From contig AP026543.1 in NCBI GenBank assembly GCA_026075535.2, forward strand, positions 6,014,001 through 6,078,000: DNA of 64,000 nt, in the 5' to 3' direction. Position 1 is the first letter of the stretch; the number at the start of each line of letters is the position of its first letter. The position numbers were made by a program, and so were the translations under genes. Positions 28,736-39,178 of this stretch are shown here, one piece after another. The notes beneath the pieces are model-generated. The model did no database searches and was not told the DNA's origin. It saw only the letters and a list, made by a program, of their open reading frames with translations. The DNA comes from Tricholoma matsutake. Lineage: Eukaryota > Basidiomycota > Agaricomycetes > Agaricales > Tricholomataceae.

Positions 28736-30717
28736 GTGACAGGGATGAATTTGCTAATGGGCTTCTTGTGCCTGTTAGGAGGTATGCTGGCGGCGATCCA
28801 CCTCGCCTTCTTCATCGCCCTCTTCTGGCCCAGAGGGGGCTTGACAACAACAGGGAATGACCACCCATCGGATGGGTCATTCTCCAGGGAGGTTTCCCCT
28901 GGAGGAGGAGCAGTTGAGCCATGCCTGTGAGAGGGCCCAGCCCTGGGGGGAGGCATATTGTCCACGCGAGAAGTACTCGCATGCAGGGAGGCAGAAAGTC
29001 CACTGGAAAACCCAGAGGATGGGGCTGTAGAGGTCATGTATTCAGGACGAGGTCATCCTGAATGAGGAGGAGCTCCACCCTGGGTGGGAATGGTAAGGTC
29101 TCTTTTTCTTTTTCGATGTGCCTCTCAAAGGGCCACATCATTAGGCCTGGTGGTCCACCACCAGGGCTCAGACATCAGAGGTTCATCCTCTGATTGGGTG
29201 TTGGGGTATTGATGCAGACGTCGCATGATGTCTGCAGCGAGGACTCTTCTGAACGGGAGGAGTTGGCAGTTGCCATCACTGTAAGCCAGCCAACAGCATA
29301 GTGAGATCCTTCTCGGACCTCAGCATCTGAGACTCTCATGGAGGCGAGGGGTCTGATGATGTCCTCAATGGTGATTCAGTTGTTAGTAATCAGCATAGGC
29401 TGCCAATGGCACACGGGAGACAGAGTGAGGTGTTCCCACTCTCAAATCTGTTGGTACAGGCCCAGCATAGCAAGTACCTCTGCAATATGAAGTTAGAGGA
29501 GAAGTTTGACTTCAGGGGAGAGCCCTGAAGGAATTTGTTGATGGAGCAGGTGTTGTCCCCTGACATGAGGGAGTGAAACCCTCCATTCATTGAGAAGGGT
29601 ACCAGGGTAGTGCTGCCACTGGTACAAGTGTCAGTGCATAAACTGCACCCACACTTCAGCAGAGTCCAAGAGTGAGGGTTGCTCCAGATGATGAGGGTTG
29701 AGTCAGCACAAACCACGCACCGACTGCATTTCAGCAGGAAGCCAACCAGGTAACCTCCAGTGGGCTAAAGCATAAATTATCAGGGGCATTTGTGCCTCTG
29801 TGGGAGTGTCATTTAATGAACCGCATGTACTCATGCATTTATTCAAACATGGGATAGGTTCCTGGAGGTATGAGCCAACTGGGACCAAGCATCAAATTCC
29901 TCAGTGTTCGGAGGAATGAAGGTCAGGACCTGGCCATGCGGCTTGGGAGCTGCTCACCAGTGGGGTAACCGGGTACTGAGGAAGTATACCTCAGTGGAGG
30001 AAGAGTTGGAAGAGGCAGGTAAACCTCATTCATGTTAAAGTCCTCATCAGGGACAATGGGGTGGGGAGCAGGAGGAGGTGAAGGCTGGGCAGTGGTGCTT
30101 GCATATGGGTTACCCTGAGGCCTCTCAGGGTAAGGAGAATGTTCATGAGTATGAGCTCATTTGGATGTTCGGCAATTGAGCTCCTCTTTCAGGTGCTTGT
30201 TCTCATCCTCCAGGTTCTGGATGGTCTCCTGGAGGGCACGGATGTCCTTCTCATATTCATTGTAAACACGATCGACTCTGGCAAGTATGCCAAAGTTAAT
30301 ACCTGCATCTCGATGTTCCTTCGCATTGAAATATTCCTCATCATGGTTGTATATGTGGGTGTACATGTGCATAACGTAGCTCTTGCATGTATCACAAGTG
30401 CCTCAGTGAAGGACGATTCCTTCACCATCAATCCTCCATCCTTCGGCAGTGGATGAGCTGGTGCCTACACCAGCTCATCGGTTTTGATTGTCTCTAGCCA
30501 TACATCGGCTGGAGCTGATGACTTCTTCAATCTTGCCAGGGCTTGGCAAGTGGTGGCATCGAGTGTTGATGCTGCTTGAGCCAACAGGCTCAAGCTCTTT
30601 CTCCCTCTCCTTCCCCTTTTGAGACTGGCCACTGGGGCCAGTCTCACACTTTTGGTGAGTTGGTTGTATATTGTGGTCATCATCCCCCATGGGGTCATCC
30701 TTGTCTGTATTCACCAT
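28736..30717 (-). pseudogene. Gy1-B extra ORF (ORF-X) downstream of integrase
   Basis: Minus strand, starting MVNTDKDDPMGDDDHNIQPT at 30717. After stops comes a clear coiled coil (30372-30157: VDRVYNEYEKDIRALQETIQ, LEDENKHLKEELN), a Pro-rich stretch (YASTTAQPSPPPAPHPIVPD), then frames with ALAHWRLPGWLPAEM, SAEVWVQFMH, HLLHQQIPSGLSPEV, AEVREGSHYAVGWLTVMATA, and a basic end (28900-28736: KRAMKKARWIAASIPPNRHK). The ORF is frameshifted but coherent over about 2 kb. No transmembrane segment, signal peptide or envelope motif is visible. I do not recognise the family; its place after pol makes it an accessory retroelement gene. Confidence 0.6.
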
Positions 30718-30841
30718 AGTAATGTACCAAGCAGCCTAGAGAAAAAAATTGGAACTCTGCACATTGTACTATACAGCAGCAGAGTTTGAAAACACGTTGG
30801 GCACATCACATGTCCAATGTGACTTGTTAATTTCCAAGTCA

Positions 30842-31147
30842 TTAATCCCATCGATGCACAGTACCAGCTGCACATCTTGGCAAGTCCTGCCAGTCCTTGG
30901 CCCCCATGAGGGCCAAGTAGGCGTCCAGTGCTGCAAGATCATTGCAGTTCACTAAAGGTTCCCAAGTGGTGTCACCTAGACTCCACTTGACCTCAAATTG
31001 GATTGTATGGCCACACCACTTGTGGGCTGCTGGGGAACACCTGTTGGGAAACAGTGCATCGTTGTTAGGATGGTGAGGTCTTAGCAGACTCACATGGAAA
31101 CACTGGTGTAACTGCTGGCATTTCAACTCCTTTGGGAGATCCAACAC
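30842..31147 (-). pseudogene. Gy1-B chromodomain-like C-terminus of pol
   Basis: Follows the integrase C-terminal module. HQCFHVSLLRPHHPNNDALF is the usual linker to the chromodomain; FEVKWSLGDTTWEPLVNCND and LAALDAYLALMG have the W-E-P-x-xN-L pattern of a degenerate chromodomain, the module that targets gypsy integration to chromatin. Ends HRWD* at 30842. Confidence 0.75.
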
Positions 31148-32160
31148 ATAGTTGTGTTTTGGGTAACACTTGTAGGACCTTGTATGGTCCTACAAATTTA
31201 GGTAATAGTTTACTTGCATGCCCTTTTGGGAGCACAAGGTTTTTTGTAGACAAATAAACAAGGTCTCCTTGTTTAATATTGGGCTCCTCACACCGATGCT
31301 TGTTGGCATAGTGTTGCTGAAAGACTCTTTCAGCGATGATACTGTCATGAGTGACAGCCATGTTTTGCAGTGCATTGATTGTGAAAGTATGCACACCAGG
31401 AGGAATGCATTTGGTGGAAGGAAGTTCTTGCATCATACAAGGCAAGAAACCATAGTTGATTTCAAACAGAGCCATCCCCATTGCTCTGTTGATAGTAGAG
31501 TTTATGGTGAACTCTACCAAGGCAAGGAACTTAACCCAATCTTTCTGATTGGATGCAACAAACACTTGGAGTATTTGAGCGATTGAACAATTTGCGCATT
31601 CCGTCAGTCCATCCATCTGAGGATGGAATGAAGTTGACATAAGTATCTTGACATCCAAGATACGGTGCACTTCACGCCACCATTTGGACATGAATTTCAA
31701 ATCTTGATCACACATGATCAAGCCAGCGAGTCCATGTAAACAGACAATCTTCTTCACAAATGTGGGAGATAGTTCAGACGCAATCATTGTCATGTTCACT
31801 GGTATTAGGTGAACCATTGAAGACAATCAGCAAACAATTACCCAAAGGTAATTGTATCCTTCAGACTCTGGGAAGGGTCTGATGAAGTCCATACCAATTG
31901 ACTCCCATGGTCTCAAGGGAGTCGGGAGCAAGTGCAGTTTGCCTCATGGGGAACAGTATTCTCATTTAGAGTGTATGCAATGCTCACAAGAATCACAGTA
32001 TTTCTTGACTTCACACTGAAGTCGAGGCCACCAATACCAACGTCGGATATATTCTGAAGTTTTGAGTGGCCCAAAATGTCCCACAATGGTGTGGGCTTGT
32101 TCAATTATACAACCATGTAGGGTCATACCTTTGGAAGTGGAGCTGGGAACACACAAGATG
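31065..32160 (-). pseudogene. Gy1-B integrase
   Basis: Minus strand. The HHCC finger reads EQAHTIVGHFGPLKTSEYIR and CEVKKYCDSCEHC (about 32100-31970). The catalytic core begins WESIGMDFIRPFPES (about 31890, first Asp). A long frame (31826-31065) gives GLIMCDQDLKFMSKWWREV (second Asp), SFHPQMDGLTECAN (catalytic Glu), then GDLVYLSTKNLVLPKG and FVGPYKVLQV. All three DDE positions remain, though the frame is broken between finger and core. Confidence 0.87.
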
Positions 32161-32522
32161 TCCTCACCACCCCAGTTCTTCCTCCAGATGCAGCTGTCCC
32201 GGATACTGAAATCTGGGTGGTCCTTTGGTTTTTCAAGAACCTTCTTGAAAACATTGTCATAGATGTGTCGTTTTCAGATATTGTCGTTCAGAGGATCTAA
32301 CTCTGATATGTGGATGTGAAGATCAGGTCCTTTAGCCTGAGATGCATAAATTGAAGGATTATCCTCTGATTGTTGGTTGTCAGAAGAAGATGAATTCGCT
32401 TCTTCAGAATTTGCAGTCATTCTGGCTGCGGCTATGTCTTGCTCTTCGATAAGTTCATGCAGAGCTCTAAGCTGTTCACCAACTCGCTTCTGCTGGGCAG
32501 CTGTGGAGCGAGTCTCAATTAC

Positions 32523-33280
32523 TCAATTCTTCAGTTCAAGGTGCTGATCCCATGGGAGGTCCTCGTGGTTAGGATCAAGATGTACGTCTGCAAAGATGTA
32601 GTATTGGACTAATGGGGCATCATCCCAAGAGTCAAATTGATAGTAGCAGGACAGAGCGTCCACTACTTTGTTCAGTTTGCCTTTGACATATCTAATGTCA
32701 AAGTCAAAATGTGATAGATATTCCATCCATCGCATCTGCCTAGCAAAAAGCCTATGCTGGGTCTGGAAGAATTCCAGAGCTTTGTGATCGGTGATGATGT
32801 GAATGTGTCTACTGATCAGTTTGTCTTCCCACTTGAGGAGGGCCTCAAGTATAGCAATAGTTTTGTGCTCAAAGGTACGGTAGTTCCTTTGAGCATCCAA
32901 GAATTTCTTGGACAAGAATCCTGCAGGGTGGCAAGTCTGCCACTCAGGTCCTTGACCATACATTGCCCCAGTCCCAAAGACTGGGGCATCACAGATCACC
33001 CAGATTGGATTGGGTGATTCTGGGTCAATTGGCTTCAGCACTAGTGTTGTGCAGCAGATGTGTTTAATCATCTGGAAGCAGTGATCGTGTAATGGTCACC
33101 ACAGGAAGGAGGTGCCATTTTTAGTCATTGCAGAGAGCGGACTGGTGTAGGCACTGACATCTGGCAAAAAGTGTGCCAGATATTGCACAAGTCCCAAGAA
33201 TCTCTGGACTTCATAATAGTTATGAGGTGTTTTCCACTCTCATACATGGGCCATCTTATTGCTGTCTGCATGTAGGCCAT
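32523..33280 (-). pseudogene. Gy1-B RT tether and RNase H
   Basis: 33280-33072 is the RT thumb/connection (HEHGLHADSNKMAH, then EVQRFLGLVQYLAHFL) directly left of the S1 solo LTR. 33071-32523 is RNase H: PNPIWVICDAPVFGTGAMYG, YRTFEHKTIAILEALLKW, HIITDHKALEFFQTQ, IRYVKGKLNKVVDALSCYYQ. The first catalytic Asp (CDAP) and the Glu (FEHK) are kept. Confidence 0.85.
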
Positions 33281-33285
33281 GCTCA

Positions 33286-33456
33286 TGTAAGAGTTCCTCT
33301 TACATCAGCAATCCATTATCACATGCATCCATTATCACATGTTATTCCACTGGTATATAGTCTATACTTCGAGTATTGTACTGTATCTTAGTTTCCCCCC
33401 TCAAAATATACTAAGTCTCATTCTCCCTGAGTGTTGGAAGCTCCGGCTTCCTTCCA
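33286..33456 (+). mobile_element. Solo LTR of the S1 family
   Basis: TGTAAGAGTTCCTCTTACA at the start and CTCCGGCTTCCTTCCA at the end, flanked by a perfect 5-bp duplication GCTCA (33281-33285 and 33457-33461). Removing it rejoins the RT peptide ECLGHMIDE to HEHGLHADS. Same family as the LTRs of the LARD at 11103-14748. Confidence 0.95.
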
Positions 33457-33461
33457 GCTCA

Positions 33462-34496
33462 TCAATCATATGCCCGAGACACTCTACCTTTTCAGTGTAG
33501 AGTTCACACTTCTCTGCATGAAGGTACAGAGAATGCTCACAAAGTTTGTTAAACACAAGCTCCAGATGTTTCTGGTGTTCCTCAATCATGTCACTGAACA
33601 TGAAGATGTTGTCCAAGTATGTGTGGAGGAATACTCTGATGTAATCTCGGAATATAGAGTTCATCAACCTTTGAAAGGTTGATGGTGCATTACAGTCGCC
33701 TTTGTTGCATAACAAGACTTTCATAAACGCCCTGGACTGTCAAAAAGGCTGTCTTCCAGACATCTTCAGGCTCAACTCAGACTTGCTCATATGCATCCAA
33801 GAGATCAATCTTCAAGCAATATTTTGCTTGAGCAACATCAAGACAAATCAAGTCTTGATCAGGAAACAGTGTAATGTCTTTCACCGTGTTTGCATTATGT
33901 TTCACTGTGTTGATCACAGTGCAAATTGTTCCCATTTTCTTGGGAACTATGAGCATTGGAGCAGCTTGCTCTGCTCGAGCAGGGTGCCACCACCCTGCTT
34001 TGCAATATTTAGCAATTTTCTCAGCGAGGGGTTTCCTCATTGAGTCTGTGCATTTTGGAAGATAGTAGTTATACTTCTTCTTCTCATCCACTAATGGGAT
34101 GTGGTGGTTTATCTCCCTCAGGGGAGGTAGTCTGTCAGGTACAATATTTAGGATGTCCTGACAGGACTGTTTCCACTCCTCATGGAGGCATGGAAGGTCC
34201 TTTTTTCCTTTGGATTTGGCTTTACATGCCAAGTCTTTGCATATCGCGAAGAGGATGTCGTTCAAATCATCCACTTGTTCTGGCAGTAGTATCGCAGGAA
34301 TGGAAGGGTTGAACCCAAGAGGTTCAAAGTGAGGGCCCTCAGGAAATTGATCCCGAGTGAATTCATGGATGATCTCTTTGAGATCATCATCGTCATTGTC
34401 ACTCAGGTCAGGCTCCTCATCAGGTCCCAGTAATGTGGGGTCTGATATTTTCAAGCCTGATGGACAATGTTTGTCAACAATTGTCCACTTCTTCAA
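33462..34496 (-). pseudogene. Gy1-B reverse transcriptase, catalytic Asp lost
   Basis: 34496-33777 holds the pre-RT region (LREINHHIPLVDEKKKYNYY, QAAPMLIVPKKMGTICTVIN, YCLKIDLLDAYEQV). 33724-33462 continues with GDCNAPSTFQRLMNSIFRDY, then TYLDNIFMFSDMIEEHQKHL and ECLGHMIDE. The YxDD box reads YLDN, so the second catalytic Asp is Asn. Stops and a short gap separate the two parts. Confidence 0.87.
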
Positions 34497-34602
34497 TCTC
34501 TACGTTCCTCCGCTTCACAGAGGGAGGTTGGGCCTGTGTAGAACTCAGAACAGTTTTGTCCGGGTCTTTTTTCTTTTTAGCAGCCGGGTGGCCACTACAG
34601 AG

Positions 34603-36471
34603 TCACTCATCTTTTGGAGGTTGAGGATGCATAGCATGCTGTCTGGCTTGTATGAATGTGTTTGGGCCCTCGATTATTGTATTGAGGCACTTTCCCCCAA
34701 CACAAACTTCATGCTCAAAGTCTAGCATGATACCATGTTTTCTCATGAACACAGTCCCCAGAATGGCATCGTACCTATCAATGTTAACAACATCGAAGTA
34801 GTGGGTGTTCTCCACTCCACCAATCTCAAAATCAGTGAAGAGTCCGAAGTTTATCTTTGAATGGCTGCCCACAGTGCCCAGTTGTAAGGGCACTGGTTCT
34901 TCTAGTTCATGGGCTTTCAAATTTGCTGACATGGTGAATTCAGGTGAAATGGAATCTGTTGTACAGCCAGGATTGAGCAGTACATATGCTTCAAGGTTGT
35001 GAAGTTTCATTCTCGCAATGAAGCACTTTTTTCCCCCCTCAGTGCAAGGAGGACATTTGATGATTTCCTCAAAGTAGTCGCACCCTTGAAGTGCAGCTTG
35101 TTTTTGAGAAAATTGTCCATCATGACACCTAGACATTTGGAAAATGACAGAGGTTTCCTCTCCGTTTCATCCTCTGAGTCCTCCTCAGAGTCAGAAACCA
35201 ACTGGGCAGATGGACAGCTATCAGAGTCATACTCCAAGAGAATTTCTTGGATTGCTCCAAAGCATTCTGAATCAGATTCATCACTGGGGTTATGCCCAGT
35301 GTTGGATTCAAGGTTGTACAGTTCACATTCAGAACTGTACTGCAAACTGTAAGGGTTCATGCCTGATATGGCAGAACTGTACTTGGAGGGAGAATCACTC
35401 TCTGAGTTACTCTATGTGCAGCGGTGAATAATTCTTTTGGTGCAGACTGAGAGTCTGAGTAGTTATTAGGGCATGGATGGTGTTTGTCACCTTCTCTGCT
35501 ACTCTGATGAGTAGCTTGTTGGTCAATCAGAGAGATTGACCCTTCTCTAGTGGTGTACATGTTTGCTGCTGGTCTTGGTTGCCCATATTTAGGGCACTTG
35601 GTGTCTGTGGAGTAGTGAGGGCCTCCACAGCTGTAGCAAGTGGGTGTCTTGCTATCACCAGACTTTCTGTCTGGTTTGTTACCATGAGATCTGGAAGGTT
35701 TGCTTCCAGATGACTGATGTCATGTATCACGATGATCTTTGTTATGGCAATCGAGATCACCATAATTTCGATGGTCCTTGTCTAGATACTTTGAACCGGA
35801 TGGCTTAGAGTTATCATGATACTTTTTATCATGTTTATAGGAATGATCTTTCGATCGTTCATTAGATCTTTCAGGAGAAGGATCTTTTGTTTTGGAAGTT
35901 TTAGTCAAAGAGGATGTCTTTGACTTGCTGGATTACATGATATGCTTCAGTGTTTTCTCATCTTACCAATCTCCTCCACCTGACAGGCATAGTGTAAAAT
36001 GTCTCCAACTGAGCTAGTCTCAGTGGAGCATCCTTTGTCCAGTACAAAGGATATGATATTGTTGGGCAACACAGTCACCAACTGGGTCTTGAAGGTGAAA
36101 GGATCGGGCCCCTGGATCATCCTGGTAGCATAGTGCTCCAGTTTATGGTAGTAGCCCATAACGCCATCCTTGGCATTATAATCAATGTGCCAAAATTTGT
36201 CAGTGATGTCATGGGTTGCATTTTCATGCATGAACCGGTCATATAGGCCGGTTATGACTCCAGGCAGATCATTGATGGTACACACCGTCAACACTATCCT
36301 CAAACCAAGTAAGGGTGTTCTCAAGGAACATCACCATATACTCGATATGGTCTGAGTCCACCACAGACTTTGTTCACCTTGAGCCAATGAAGGAGGGCAT
36401 TCAGCCATCATTCAAAGCCTTTGGTGTTTGGTAATCCACCATAATTAGGCGGATTTGGGACACATGGACCA
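34603..36471 (-). pseudogene. Gy1-B gag C-terminal half and retropepsin
   Basis: Collinear with Gy1-A 282-2260. Capsid part 36420-35947 (NATHDITDKFWHIDYN, FTFKTQLVTVLPNN), basic linker (KDPSPERSNERSK), knuckle region near 35620, acidic Ser-rich stretch 35360-35007, and protease 35136-34603. The protease active site reads LLNPGCTTDS where copy A has LLDSGCTTDS, so the catalytic Asp is lost. The TGA in FE*WLN (about 36395) is at the same position as in copy A. Confidence 0.86.
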
Positions 36472-36479
36472 TTCTTACC

Positions 36480-36659
36480 TAGTGTTGCCATGGCTCAGCT
36501 GCATTTTTTGCTACTTTGGGAAATAAAATAGCTAAAATTCTGAAAATATTTGAGGACCCCTCGGCTTATCATGTGATCTAGGTCCTCAAATATTTTCAGA
36601 ATTTTAGCTATTTTATTTCCCAAAGTAGCAAAAAATGCAGCTGAGCCATGGCAACACTA
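36480..36659. mobile_element. hAT-type foldback MITE (P family, copy 2), perfect hairpin
   Basis: 180 bp. The left arm 36480-36558 and right arm 36581-36659 are exact reverse complements over 79 bp, with a 22-base loop. TIR TAGTGTTGCCATGG. Perfect 8-bp duplication TTCTTACC (36472-36479 and 36660-36667). Lies in Gy1-B gag; copy A has the uninterrupted sequence CCGTTCTTACCACTAG. Absence of any arm mismatch implies recent insertion or gene-conversion-like repair. Confidence 0.97.
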
Positions 36660-36764
36660 TTCTTACCCCCAGTGGTAGGAACTTCAGTCAAGACAGAGAC
36701 TTTGCTGTTGATCTGTCTATGAATTTTCGTATGAATGTCCCCCAAGTATTTTGAGGGACGACGA

Positions 36765-38084
36765 TGTTGATGCTCAACCCGGTAACCCAAACAAAACCCA
36801 CAAAAAGGCCTCGGATGGTATAACACAAGTCAGAGGAAGGATGCGAGGCCCTCTAGACATCACCTGTCAGATCAACCATCAAATAGCCATAAAAGGACTG
36901 CTTGTCGAAGCAGTTCGAAGCTAAAAGAATGTGTTTCAAGGACTTGCGATGATTTTCGAGATGTTGCGATGATTTTCGAGGTGTTGCAATATTTTTTCGA
37001 AGAGGTTTCAAGGAATTTCGAGTGTGCAAATATGTTTGGATGCAAGATTGGGGGACTAGATGAGTAGTAGAAGCAAAGCAAAGGAGAATCGAGGGAAACA
37101 CAAGTGAAAATAGCATAATGTGAGGAATTTTGAGGAATTTTGAGGAAGTTTAGCGTAAAACACCAAACTTTGGACTGAATAAGACTAAACTGAACTCTCA
37201 AATCACTGTGATCTGGGAGGAAGACGACGACTTTCTTGTTTTTCTTTGTATCTAGTATATCTTTTTATATAAAATAAAGAAAGTACCTAAAAAGGCTAGA
37301 GAACATGAGGCAAACATGTGGAAAACTCAAGGCAAAAGACAATATAAGTATATCAGAACAATAAAGCGAGCCTAGAAAGGGTGAATATAACACATGATGA
37401 AGAAATAATAAGAAAGAATAGCTAAAAGCAGACTGTCCTTGTTATAAATTGAATAAAACATCGGAAACTGCTTTGAGTGGATTGTATGCATGCACATGCG
37501 GTCGAAATGTGTTCAATATACTCGAGATAGTGTCCCATGTGTCCAGCATGTGTCCGAAGATTGTTCAAATAGGAAATACTGTGTCCAAAGATGTTTTTCG
37601 AGGTTCAATGTTTTTCGAAGATTTTCGAACTTTCTTCAGACTTCATTTGTGGCCCGATATTGGTGTGATATTGTTTGACAATGGTAGGGGATACATCTGG
37701 CATGTGTGCAATGATTATTCAGATAGTGATATAGTGTCCGATGTTGATTTTCAATGTTTGATGATTTTTGAAGTCGGTCGAGGAAATATCGGACTTGTTC
37801 GAAGGCCGATATTGCTGCAATATTGCTCAATACTGGTTCAGAACTCATCGACGATGTTCCAAGTGTATATCTTGAGCTGTACAAAGGTCGGGGAAATTGT
37901 ATTATGGCGGCTGAAGGCATACAAAGAATTTCGAGGTGTCATAAAGAATTTCAAAGCATTCTTGTGACTTTGTAGAGTTTTGTAGAGCTTTGTAGAGCTT
38001 CGGAGGGGTTTGTATGAGTTCATAGAGCTTCAACAACAATCATAGTTGTGTTTTCCAAGCTTGAACGACAAAATGGACCTATCA
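36765..38084 (-). mobile_element. Solo LTR S2-b
   Basis: On plus TGTTGATGCTCAACCCGG to GGACCTATCA, 1320 bp, no coding potential. Flanks ACGA (36761-36764) and ATGA (38085-38088) would be a 4-bp duplication with one C/T change at a CpG. Copy A at 2250-2275 shows the gag sequence without it. Shares internal blocks with S2-c (27698-28733). Contains many TTCGA/ATTTTCGA words. Confidence 0.75.
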
Positions 38085-38089
38085 ATGAG

Positions 38090-39178
38090 ATCCTTTTCCT
38101 CAATATGAATTGGGGCAGAGAGATGCAGAATAAGAGGGGGCATCCAACCCTTGCTGAGTACTGGAATATCTAGACGAGTTGCATCTAGACGAATGGTGTG
38201 AGCTGTTGCCCCATCTATGGTGAGACGAGGACCGGTGCATCATCTCTTCCCCATCTCAGGAAGAGTGTTCAGAATTTTCATCACTCAACATATCATATGA
38301 CGAGTTTGTCCCACCTCTGTCCCCATCATCCCCAGATCCATCACCATTGGGTGGACCTCTGTTGCCTGCATGACTCTGTGCAGGCTGTCCAGAACCACCT
38401 GGTGATGGGTTCTCTCACTTCTGATGGTGAGAGTTTGGATCATTTTTGTCCCAAGGATTTCCATCCTTGTTGAAGCAGATTCCCTGGTTGGGAATCGAGG
38501 TGGAATGTCCATCTCAGATATCACCATCATGTATCCTCTGCAGGACAAGCCTATTGTTGTCAATGTAATGTACCTTCCTTTTAGAAGGTACATCGTTAGG
38601 CAAGTCGGGAGTATTGAGACATGGGGTACCATGTCTTTGGGAAGGGGGGTGTTCTTGTTCTCCAGGTTCTGTGGAATGAGGGTTAGTAGGGCTGAGAGCA
38701 GCCCTACAGGGAACATGTCTGGTGTAGCTTAACGCCAGCTCTTTAAGTTGGTTTTCCAACTTAATGGGTTCAAAATCCCATGCATCCATGCATTGGGTAA
38801 TCATGTCAGTAGTGAGCTGAGCAAAATGCTCAGCTCTGAATTCCTCATCTGACTTGTCACCTCGAGGTTTATTCTTGAGGGGTCTCTTCTCCTCAAGATG
38901 ATGTAGTCGTTCATGAGTGTTCATTGGTGTTGCAGGAGCCAATGGGTTCAACTCAGGCCACTGGGCCGAGTGCAGTCTGGGTGTAAGATACTCCAGACTG
39001 TTGCGAGGAATATTGATAGGCTCTGACATGAGTTCATCCAGAGGTGAAAGCCTTTGCAACCCAGAAGGAGGACCTGGGCTTCGGTGAGTGCTTTGTCGAC
39101 TACTTTTTGATGAATGGGATTTTTTGGAGTCAAGGTCGCTGGGCACAAGTGAAGTCCAAGCGCAGGGAAATTAATAGT
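38090..39178 (-). pseudogene. Gy1-B gag N-terminal region, proximal part
   Basis: 39146-38514 is open for 210 codons: DLDSKKSHSSKSSRQSTHRS, PLDELMSEPINIPRNSLEYL, AEHFAQLTTDMITQCMDAWD, KLENQLKELALSYTRHVPCR, KRKVHYIDNNRLVLQRIHDG. It then shifts frame into 38716-38285. Matches Gy1-A 2252-3300. The acidic-to-helical AWDFEPIKLE-type segment suggests a structural gag domain. The right side ends at the hAT-N1-c target. Confidence 0.75.

Noticed and set aside
28736..30717. Envelope-like gene after pol
   Set aside because: No signal peptide, no hydrophobic fusion or membrane anchor segment and no Cys-rich ectodomain; the only clear structure is a coiled coil.
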